The notes below the pieces were generated by a model. That model ran no database searches. It saw only the letters and a list, made by a program, of their open reading frames with translations, and had not been told where the DNA came from. A DNA stretch of 23,444 bases from Bacteroidales bacterium UBA3824 (lineage in GTDB: Bacteria > Bacteroidota > Bacteroidia > Bacteroidales > UBA3824), in assembly GCA_002393195.1 (NCBI GenBank), contig DGIK01000122.1, positions 1 through 23,444 on the forward strand. Direction: 5' to 3'. Position numbers and translations under genes: made by a program. Each line of letters starts with the position of its first letter. Position 1 is the stretch's first letter. Below are positions 6,805 through 14,172 of the stretch, in pieces.

Positions 6805-7152
6805 ATGGAATATAAGCTTAAGACAGACGATGTAAAGCGTCGTTTCCGAGAGTATGAAGTGTCGGGGGATGTGACGGTCCAGAATCTCGAGCCGTTGGTG
6901 GCGGAGATGAAGGATTGCGTGTCTTCTTGCGACGAACTCTGCATCAATTTGGTGGGCATAACGGAGTTTGACACGTCCGCGCTGCAGTTTTTTTATGCAG
7001 TCAAAAACAGTTTTGTTCGCGACCGCAAGAAGTTGCGCGTTACGTGCGACCTGGCGCCCGAGGTGTCGCAGTTGCTTGCCAACTGTGGAGTTACCGACCT
7101 GGCGCACGTGCTGTCGTTTGGCGTGGAGCAGCCTGATGCTCCGAGTAAATGA
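6805..7152 (+). CDS. STAS-domain protein (anti-sigma-factor antagonist-like)
   Basis: A 115-residue single STAS domain and first gene of the operon. The core LCINLVGITEFDTSALQFF (about 45-63) aligns with the SpoIIAA phosphorylation loop D-S-S-G: Asp56-Thr57-Ser58-Ala59, where Ser58 or Thr57 would accept phosphate. The pattern of a strand, the FDTSALQFF helix start and a later ...LANCGVTDLAHVL segment fits the fold. STAS proteins work as phosphorylation-controlled protein-binding switches. No sigma factor or anti-sigma factor is next to it, so it could dock onto a chemosensory component; the SiaB-like ATPase at 4499-5089 is a candidate kinase. cheY follows after 30 nt. Confidence 0.85.
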   Translation: MEYKLKTDDVKRRFREYEVSGDVTVQNLEPLVAEMKDCVSSCDELCINLVGITEFDTSALQFFYAVKNSFVRDRKKLRVTCDLAPEVSQLLANCGVTDLAHVLSFGVEQPDAPSK

Positions 7153-7182
7153 ACATAATATATATAATAACATATCAATCAA

Positions 7183-7548
7183 ATGGCAAAGACAATACTC
7201 ATAGTGGATGATTCGGAAAGCATCCGCGAAGTAGTGAATTTCACGTTACAGACAGCGGGGTTCGAGGTATTCGCCGCCGGCAACGGTAAGGAGGCGGTGG
7301 AATTGCTCGACGGCCGCACAATCGACCTCGTGATTACCGACCTGCACATGCCAGAGATGGATGGCATAGAGCTTATCAAATATATCCGCGCCACTGCCGG
7401 ATATAGCCGCGTGCCTATCCTGTTTTTGACTACCGAGTCGCAGCTGGCCAAGAAGATAGAGGCCAAGGACGCGGGTGCTACCGGATGGATTATCAAGCCA
7501 TTCGTGCCGGCAAAGCTTTTGGCGGCCATAAGCAAGGTAATCCGGTAG
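7183..7548 (+). CDS. cheY: CheY-type single-domain response regulator
   Basis: A 121-residue receiver domain with no output domain. The phosphorylation site is intact: acidic pocket Asp9/Asp10 (IVDDS), phosphoacceptor Asp53 (LVITDLHMPEMDG), switch Thr83 (FLTTE) and Lys105 (IIKPF). The aromatic switch residue after Lys-Pro is Phe107. It sits between the STAS gene and cheA, the usual place for a CheY phosphorylated by CheA. Because no flagellar motor gene is in the window, the target of CheY-P is unknown. Just after its stop codon there is an in-frame partial repeat of its 3' end (7573-7590). Confidence 0.94.
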   Translation: MAKTILIVDDSESIREVVNFTLQTAGFEVFAAGNGKEAVELLDGRTIDLVITDLHMPEMDGIELIKYIRATAGYSRVPILFLTTESQLAKKIEAKDAGATGWIIKPFVPAKLLAAISKVIR

Positions 7549-7572
7549 CGAGCGGCTTCGCACACACTTTCC

Positions 7573-7611
7573 GCAATTAGTAAGGTAATCCCAACATTTT
7601 CAATGAAGTAG
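7573..7611 (+). pseudogene. In-frame remnant of a duplicated cheY 3' end
   Basis: After the cheY stop (TAG, 7546-7548) the same frame stays open to a TAG at 7609-7611. Bases 7573-7590 encode AISKVI, the same six residues found near the CheY C terminus at 7525-7542, but with three synonymous changes (GCA ATT AGT against GCC ATA AGC). The DNA matches over 16 of 19 positions in the full aligned stretch. This looks like a fragment left by a tandem duplication or by gene conversion with a related cheY. It is too short to be sure. Confidence 0.4.
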
Positions 7612-7615
7612 AGCG

Positions 7616-9673
7616 ATGGACAATTTTCAAAAGAAATTCCTCGATGAGGCAAGCGACTTGGTAAGTCAGTTGGAACAGGCGCTTCTCACCTTGGAGCAGG
7701 ACATGGACAATCCGGAGCTGGTGGACAGCATCTTCCGGATCATGCACTCGCTCAAGGGTGGGGGAGGTATGTTTGGTTTCGACAACATCTCCAACTACAC
7801 CCACCGCCTTGAAAACATGTATGACCTCGTGCGTCAGAAAAAGCTCAAGGTAACAAGGGAGATGCTCGACATCACTTTCGAATCTGCCGACCACATCACA
7901 AGTATGCTCAACGACGACGGCTCCAAGACCGCCGCCATCAAGCAAAACGAGGAAATCCTCAACAAGCGTATCGAGGCTATCCTCGACGGCGACTCTATGT
8001 CGGTGGTGGTAACGGCTTCGTCTGAAGACGAACAAAAGGGGCATGGTACATCGTCCTATTATGTGAAGGTGAAGCCTTACGAACATATCCAGCGCAACGG
8101 CACCAACCCTCTGCTGCTCATCGACGAGCTTGTAGGGCTTGGCAGGGCCAAGGTCAATATCTTTTACAGCAGCATCCCCGATTTTGAGGGCCTCGTGTAT
8201 GACGACACTTACGTGTGGTGGGAGGTAATACTTGCCACGGAGCAGGACGAGGACGCTATCAAGGACGTGTTTATTTTCGTGGAGGACGATTGCGACATTG
8301 TGGTCAAAAAGCTCGCCGATGGTGATATTTTCACCTTCGAAGGCATCGAGCCGCTGTTGCAGTGCGGGCACGACTTCCCGTTTGACCTCGAGAAAATCAC
8401 AAAACTCGCCCAGGCCATCAACGCTCTTGAAAAGGCAAAGAGCAACGCCGAGAAGAAGGCGGCAGAAGGAAACAAGGGCGACGAGCACATCAAGAAATTC
8501 GCCAAGGAATCGTCGATTTCGGGCATCAGGGTGGCGTCAGAAAAGATAGATTCGCTTATGAACCTCGTGAGCGAGCTTATCACCACGCAGGCGGGGCTCA
8601 ATCTCTACGCCGACCGCGAGAAGAACGCAGAGCTCACGCGCATTGCCGAGAGCCTCGAAAACATCTCGCGCCAATTGCGTGATACGGCATTCAGCATCAC
8701 CTTGATACCAATAGACTACCTTGTTACGAGGTTCCGACGCTTGGTGCGCGACCTTTCTCGCGAAGTGGGCAAGGAGATAGAATTTGAGGCGAAGGGTGCA
8801 GAAGTGGAGCTCGACAAGTCGCTGATAGAAGGCATATCGGAACCCTTGATGCACATCCTGCGCAATAGCGTGGATCACGGCATCGAATCCGCAGCCGAGC
8901 GCAAGGCTGCTGGCAAGTCGCCCACCGGCAAAATCACATTGCAGGCATATTATTCGGGCAGCCAGGTGGTGATTGCTGTAACTGACGACGGTCAAGGTAT
9001 GAACCCCGACAAAATCAAGCGCAAGGCTATCGAGAAGGGTCTCATTGCTTCCGATGCGCAGCTTTCTGACAAGGAGGCAATCGATCTGATATTCATGCCG
9101 GGCTTCTCCACCTCGGAGAAGGTTACCAACATCAGCGGACGCGGGGTAGGCATGGACGTAGTGAAACGCAAGGTCTCGGACATTCGTGGCACGGTGTCGG
9201 TGGCGTCGGAGCTTGGCGAAGGCACCACTATTACAATAAGCCTGCCGCTTACGTTGTCCATCATAGACGGTATGCTGGTGCGCATAGCAGATGTCGATTA
9301 TATCATTCCATTGTCGGTAATCGACACCATCTTTGCCGTGGAGCACGAGAAGATTGCGTCGTCGTTCCAAAATGTAATCAACATCGAGGGCGTGCAATAC
9401 CCGTTCTATTACCTCCGCGACGAGTTTGGCATAGCTGGCGATGCGCCCGAGCGAGAAGAGATTATCATGGTCAAGTACGAAGACAGGAAGATTGGCGTTG
9501 TAGTTGACAATATCACCGGCGAGTACCAGGCGGTATTGAAACCGCTCGGCAAGCTCTACCGCAGCCAGGACATCTTCTCCGGAGCGTCGATACTTGGCGA
9601 CGGCACGGTGGCTCTCGTACTCGATACCCACAAGGTAATCAACAAGTTTACCCGGTACAACGACATTGTGTAG
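7616..9673 (+). CDS. cheA: Chemosensory histidine kinase CheA
   Basis: Central kinase of the operon, 685 residues, cytoplasmic. P1 (Hpt, about 1-110) has FRIMHSLKGGGGMFGF with phosphoacceptor His44. A P2-like CheY/CheB-docking domain spans about 145-260 (NPLLLIDELVGLG, FVEDDCDIVV). P3, the dimerisation helices, runs about 290-360 (SGIRVASEKIDSLMNLVSEL). P4 (about 365-540) has all ATP-binding boxes: HILRNSVDHGIE (from His413, N box), DDGQGM (457-462), FMPGFSTSEKV, and SGRGVGMDVV (from Ser507). P5, a CheW-like coupling domain, follows to the end. Nothing appears missing. It should phosphorylate the CheY proteins and CheB and bind CheW. A 67-nt gap with a cheY remnant precedes it; cheW follows. 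Confidence 0.97.
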   Translation: MDNFQKKFLDEASDLVSQLEQALLTLEQDMDNPELVDSIFRIMHSLKGGGGMFGFDNISNYTHRLENMYDLVRQKKLKVTREMLDITFESADHITSMLNDDGSKTAAIKQNEEILNKRIEAILDGDSMSVVVTASSEDEQKGHGTSSYYVKVKPYEHIQRNGTNPLLLIDELVGLGRAKVNIFYSSIPDFEGLVYDDTYVWWEVILATEQDEDAIKDVFIFVEDDCDIVVKKLADGDIFTFEGIEPLLQCGHDFPFDLEKITKLAQAINALEKAKSNAEKKAAEGNKGDEHIKKFAKESSISGIRVASEKIDSLMNLVSELITTQAGLNLYADREKNAELTRIAESLENISRQLRDTAFSITLIPIDYLVTRFRRLVRDLSREVGKEIEFEAKGAEVELDKSLIEGISEPLMHILRNSVDHGIESAAERKAAGKSPTGKITLQAYYSGSQVVIAVTDDGQGMNPDKIKRKAIEKGLIASDAQLSDKEAIDLIFMPGFSTSEKVTNISGRGVGMDVVKRKVSDIRGTVSVASELGEGTTITISLPLTLSIIDGMLVRIADVDYIIPLSVIDTIFAVEHEKIASSFQNVINIEGVQYPFYYLRDEFGIAGDAPEREEIIMVKYEDRKIGVVVDNITGEYQAVLKPLGKLYRSQDIFSGASILGDGTVALVLDTHKVINKFTRYNDIV

Positions 9674-9729
9674 GCTATTAGCCACACATTATATATATAA
9701 GGTAAGTAACATTATAAACTAAACATATT

Positions 9730-10239
9730 ATGGAACACGAAACAGGCTCTTACATATCCTTCGTACTTGGCGAAGAGTATTTCGCCATCAATGTTACGCA
9801 GGTGCTCAACATATTGCAGCTTGTGCAGATTACCAAGGTGCCAACTGCTCCCGAGTACATGAAGGGTGTCATCAACCTTCGTGGCACGGTGCTACCCATC
9901 ATTGATATCCGTATCAAATTTGGTATGCCGCCCATCGAGTACAAGAGGGACACGGTAATCCTTGTGCTCAATGTCGAGATAGACGGCGAGACTGTGAACG
10001 CTGGTATCCTTGTGGACGCAGTGAAGGAAGTTTTTGAGATAAACACCGAGGAGATACTGCCGCCGCCGGGCATCGGGTCCAAATACAAGTCGAAGTTTAT
10101 CGACGGCGTTTACAAGATGAGCGACGACCGGTTTGTGATGCTGCTCGACATCGACAAGGTATTCTCCACCGACGAACTTGTGATGATGGCGGCTACCACC
10201 GACACCACCGAGGCTCAACAGGCTGAAACTGTAGAATAA
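9730..10239 (+). CDS. cheW: Chemosensory coupling protein CheW
   Basis: A 169-residue SH3-like adaptor that links receptors to CheA P5. The CheW fold is recognisable from YISFVLGEEYFAINVTQVLNIL through VPTAPEYMKGVINLRGTVLPIIDI, including the conserved NLRG (Arg51), to GILVDAVKEVFEI and FIDGVYKMSDDRFVMLLDIDKVF. The last 20 or so residues are a Thr/Ala/Glu-rich tail outside the domain. It lies 56 nt after cheA and only 10 nt before cheR. Because CheW normally binds the tip of the MCP hairpin and no MCP gene is visible, its receptor must be elsewhere or be of another type. Confidence 0.96.
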   Translation: MEHETGSYISFVLGEEYFAINVTQVLNILQLVQITKVPTAPEYMKGVINLRGTVLPIIDIRIKFGMPPIEYKRDTVILVLNVEIDGETVNAGILVDAVKEVFEINTEEILPPPGIGSKYKSKFIDGVYKMSDDRFVMLLDIDKVFSTDELVMMAATTDTTEAQQAETVE

Positions 10240-10249
10240 AAGCGAAAGA

Positions 10250-11101
10250 ATGGAAATCAACCCGATCTCATTTTTCGAAGCGAAGCTGTCCGATGCTGAC
10301 TTCTCTCGTCTGAGCAAGTTCATCTACAATCAGTACGGCATCAAGATGCCGGAGGCTAAGCACATCATGTTGCAAAGCCGATTGCAGAAGAGGCTCAGGG
10401 CGTTGCAGATGCCATCGTTCTCGGAGTATGTCGATTATGTGTTTTCGCCGGCGGGCAGTTCGGAGATTGTACACATGATGGACGTGGTGTCCACCAACAA
10501 GACCGACTTCTTCCGCGAAAACCAGCACTTCGAGTACCTGCTCGACACGGTGCTGCCGGAGTTGCACGACATCTGCCGTCAAAACTTCGTAAAAGTGTGG
10601 TCGGCTGGATGTTCGTCCGGCGAGGAGCCATACACTCTGGCGATGGTGCTATCAGAATATGCTTCCAAAGTGCGCGGGTTTGACTTCTCGATACTTGGCA
10701 GCGACCTCAGCACCATTGTGCTCGACAAGGCTGTTACTGCCATCTACCCGGAGGAAAGGGTTGACGTGATACCATACGACCTCAAGAAAAAATACCTCCT
10801 GCGCAGCAAGGATCGCACGAAGCCCACTGTGAGGATAGTGCCGGAATTGAGGCGCAAGACGAGCTTCATGAGGCTCAATTTTATGGACGACACATATAAT
10901 AATGTGCCCAACAACTTCGACATCGTTTTCTGCCGCAACGTGTTGATATATTTCGACCGTCAGACGCAGGAGGCTGTCATCAACAAAATCTGCCGTCATC
11001 TCAGGAGCGGGGGATACTTCTTCCTCGGGCACTCCGAATCGGCGGCGGGCATCAATGTACCGCTCAAGCAATTGAAGCCCACGGTATTCAAGCGGCTGTA
11101 A
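10250..11101 (+). CDS. cheR: CheR-type protein-glutamate O-methyltransferase
   Basis: A 283-residue S-adenosylmethionine-dependent enzyme that methylates receptor glutamates during adaptation. The N-terminal CheR helical domain (about 10-80) is followed by STNKTDFFRE (81-90), the SAM-binding loop SAGCSSGEEPYTLAM (118-132), DIVFCRNVLIYFD (224-236) and GYFFLGHSES (255-264), all hallmark motifs. Length is normal, and no TPR, PAS or CheB fusion is attached. It follows cheW by 10 nt, so the two are probably translationally coupled. Its presence implies a methylatable receptor, but no classical MCP is encoded here. Confidence 0.95.
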   Translation: MEINPISFFEAKLSDADFSRLSKFIYNQYGIKMPEAKHIMLQSRLQKRLRALQMPSFSEYVDYVFSPAGSSEIVHMMDVVSTNKTDFFRENQHFEYLLDTVLPELHDICRQNFVKVWSAGCSSGEEPYTLAMVLSEYASKVRGFDFSILGSDLSTIVLDKAVTAIYPEERVDVIPYDLKKKYLLRSKDRTKPTVRIVPELRRKTSFMRLNFMDDTYNNVPNNFDIVFCRNVLIYFDRQTQEAVINKICRHLRSGGYFFLGHSESAAGINVPLKQLKPTVFKRL

Positions 11102-11182
11102 TGGCAATTGACGGCTACATTTATAATACGACAACAAGGAGAAACTCAACATAATAGGAACAGGCTACTAAACACGTATATT

Positions 11183-12085
11183 ATGGAAAATGCTACAAGT
11201 TATATAAGCGATGACGTGTTGCTGACCGAACTCAGCAAGCGCGTAGAGAGATATAAGAACGCTGTTGACAATCTCAACTCGATGAACAAGCAACTCCTCG
11301 ACCTCAACCACAAGCTCGCGGAGAGCGAGGCTATGAAGAGCCACTTCATATCCAACATCACAAACGAGATTATCAACCCGTTTGCGTCGATATTGGGACT
11401 CTCAAAAAGCATCACCGAGTGCCCTGCTACCGAGGTGGACCGCATGAAGCGCATGGCGGCGATGATCAATAGTGAGGCGTTCAATCTCGACTTCCAGTTC
11501 AAAAACATCTTTGCAGCGGCGGAGATAGAGGCGGGCAACATGCAGCCCATCATCGCCGTCACCAATATAGACGAGATGCTCGCCAACCTTATGGATCTGT
11601 ATTCGAGGGAGATAGCGCGCAAGAGGCTCACCAGAGTGCTCACAAACCTTGGCGACGAGAAGCCTTTGCTCTTCAAGACCGACGCCGACAAGCTCACAAT
11701 GGTGATTTCCAACCTCCTGTGCAACGCCATCAACTTCAACCGTCCCGACAAGAAGGTGGAAATCCAGTATGCCCGCAACGGCAACGGCGAACTCGTAATA
11801 AAGGTAATCGACGAAGGCCTCGGCATTTCGGAGGAAAACCAGAAGATTATCTACGACCGTTTCCGTCGTCTCGACAACGGCATCAATTCTCTCAACCGTG
11901 GACATGGCCTCGGCCTCTCCATCAACAAGGCGTACATCGACTTTCTCGGCGGTCGTCTCGCATTGGAGAGCAAGGAGAATGTAGGCACCACTTTTACGGT
12001 AACGATACCAGAATCGCAGACCGTAAGCAACGACTATTCCGAGGATGCCAACGAGGTGTTCTTCGGCGATGAGGAGATTTTCTGA
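11183..12085 (+). CDS. Histidine-kinase-like protein lacking the phosphoacceptor histidine
   Basis: A 300-residue soluble protein with no receiver or membrane helix. An N-terminal coiled coil (about 12-50) leads into a HisKA-like helix FISNITNEIINPFASILGLS (55-74). The usual pattern S-H-E-[LI]-R-T-P is T-N-E-I-I-N-P here, so the phosphoacceptor His is Asn61 (codon AAC at 11363-11365) and the following Arg is also lost. The ATP domain looks intact: N box NLLCNAINFN (177-186), DEGLGIS (210-216), F box IYDRF and G2 box GHGLGLS (240-246). It may therefore be a pseudokinase that binds ATP and partners, comparable in principle to Caulobacter DivL (His replaced by Tyr). The C-terminal 25 residues are acidic. 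I chose the ATG at 11183; the frame upstream to a TTG at 11108 lacks support. Confidence 0.87.
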   Translation: MENATSYISDDVLLTELSKRVERYKNAVDNLNSMNKQLLDLNHKLAESEAMKSHFISNITNEIINPFASILGLSKSITECPATEVDRMKRMAAMINSEAFNLDFQFKNIFAAAEIEAGNMQPIIAVTNIDEMLANLMDLYSREIARKRLTRVLTNLGDEKPLLFKTDADKLTMVISNLLCNAINFNRPDKKVEIQYARNGNGELVIKVIDEGLGISEENQKIIYDRFRRLDNGINSLNRGHGLGLSINKAYIDFLGGRLALESKENVGTTFTVTIPESQTVSNDYSEDANEVFFGDEEIF

Positions 12086-12114
12086 TATAATCAAGTTGAC
12101 AAAAACGCAGTGAT

Positions 12115-12579
12115 ATGACAAGACACTTCCTATACCCGTCCACGATGTTCGCATCGGCGCAGCCGGCCGAGGTTACCACAATCTTGGGGTCGTGCGTCGC
12201 CGTGTGCCTGTGGGACCGGTATCTTGGCATCGGCGGCATCAACCATTATATGCTCCCCACTTGGAACGGCATGGAGCTCGCCTCGCCCAAGTATGGCAAT
12301 ATTGCCATTGAGAGGCTGACGGAACGAATGTTGCAGCTCGGATGCAAAAAAAACAACCTTGTCGCCAAGGTATTTGGCGGCGGCGAAGTAATCACGGTGT
12401 CTTCTTCTTCCATGCACATTGGCGAACGCAACGTCATGGTGGCTGAGGAGATGCTTATGGAACAAAACATCCCGATCATTGGACGCTCCACAGGAGGCAA
12501 GAACGGGAGAAAAATCATATTCAATACACACACCGGCGAGGTGCTGCAATGCTACATAAAAAACAGCTTGAGCAAGTAA
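12115..12579 (+). CDS. cheD: Chemoreceptor glutamine deamidase CheD
   Basis: A 154-residue enzyme that deamidates glutamines on chemoreceptors. The catalytic residues known from Thermotoga CheD are visible at the same numbers: Thr21, Cys27 (TTILGSCVAVCLWD) and His44 (GGINHYMLP). Other family features follow: KYGNIAIERL, AKVFGGGEVI, HIGERN and STGGKNGRKIIFNTHTGEV. In Bacillus, CheD is also controlled by the CheY-P phosphatase CheC; no CheC gene is present in the window. It lies 29 nt after the kinase-like gene. As with CheR and CheB, an active CheD argues that a receptor with modifiable Gln/Glu residues exists in this cell. Confidence 0.96.
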   Translation: MTRHFLYPSTMFASAQPAEVTTILGSCVAVCLWDRYLGIGGINHYMLPTWNGMELASPKYGNIAIERLTERMLQLGCKKNNLVAKVFGGGEVITVSSSSMHIGERNVMVAEEMLMEQNIPIIGRSTGGKNGRKIIFNTHTGEVLQCYIKNSLSK

Positions 12580-12625
12580 CGCCTTCCTTGGTGCGCAAAC
12601 ATCCAAAAAAAACTTTTTTGATTGA

Positions 12626-13699
<1,074 letters not shown>

Positions 13700-13720
13700 A
13701 ATACAAAAAAATGGTATTTA

Positions 13721-13735
13721 AATTGTAATACAATT
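13721..13735. other. Small palindrome between cheB and the second receiver gene
   Basis: AATTGTAATACAATT is a perfect 7-bp inverted repeat around one central base, in the 98-nt gap, the widest within the operon. It has no T-run after it and no -7 element nearby, so it is a weak candidate operator or processing site rather than a terminator. Confidence 0.3.
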
Positions 13736-13797
13736 GTAGGGGCGTTGCTTGTCAATGTTCCGAAAAAAATACAAACATTAAACAAAGGAAAACAATT

Positions 13798-14160
13798 ATG
13801 GGTAAACGTAAAGTATTGGTGGTGGACGATATTTTTGCCAACCAGTTTCTGCTTGCTTCGATGCTTGAGGAGATGGATTGCAACATACGCACGGCGTCCA
13901 ACGGGCAGGAAGTGTTTGACGCTCTTGCTGACGAAATGTTCGACATCATATTCATGGATATCGAAATGCCGGTGATGAACGGCATTGAGGCTACAAAAAA
14001 GCTGAAGTCAGACCCCCGCTACTCTCACATACCCGTAATAGCCCTCACAGCGCACAATCTGGAGGAGTTCAACGAAATGTTTGCGGGTACAGGTTTCGAC
14101 GGGCTGCTTGAAAAGCCATACTCGTGCGAAGGCATCTCCGATATATTGACTAAATTTTAA
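13798..14160 (+). CDS. Second CheY-like single-domain response regulator
   Basis: A 120-residue stand-alone receiver. Acidic pocket Asp10/Asp11 (VVDDI), phosphoacceptor Asp54 (IIFMDIEMPVMNG), switch Thr84 (ALTAH) and Lys106 (LEKPY) are all present. The ALTAH/EKPY wording resembles receivers of hybrid kinases more than the operon's first CheY, so the two probably have different partners. It is the ninth gene, 12 nt upstream of the GAF/PAS sensor, and might serve as an output carrier, a phosphate sink, or a partner of the histidine-less kinase. Which of these is correct cannot be read from sequence. Confidence 0.92.
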   Translation: MGKRKVLVVDDIFANQFLLASMLEEMDCNIRTASNGQEVFDALADEMFDIIFMDIEMPVMNGIEATKKLKSDPRYSHIPVIALTAHNLEEFNEMFAGTGFDGLLEKPYSCEGISDILTKF

Positions 14161-14172
14161 TACTGATGGGGT

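Noticed and set aside
8537..9685. Long antisense open frame (382 codons) opposite cheA
   Set aside because: Same codon-bias shadow; the sense frame encodes complete CheA P3-P5 domains.
11108..11182. Upstream extension of the kinase-like gene from a TTG codon
   Set aside because: The extra 25 residues have no domain character and the start is non-ATG; the ATG at 11183 gives a sensible coiled-coil start.
12605..12621. A-run/T-run inverted repeat before cheB as a terminator
   Set aside because: Only A-T pairing with almost no loop, and the operon continues on the same strand with cheB; more likely a simple A/T tract.
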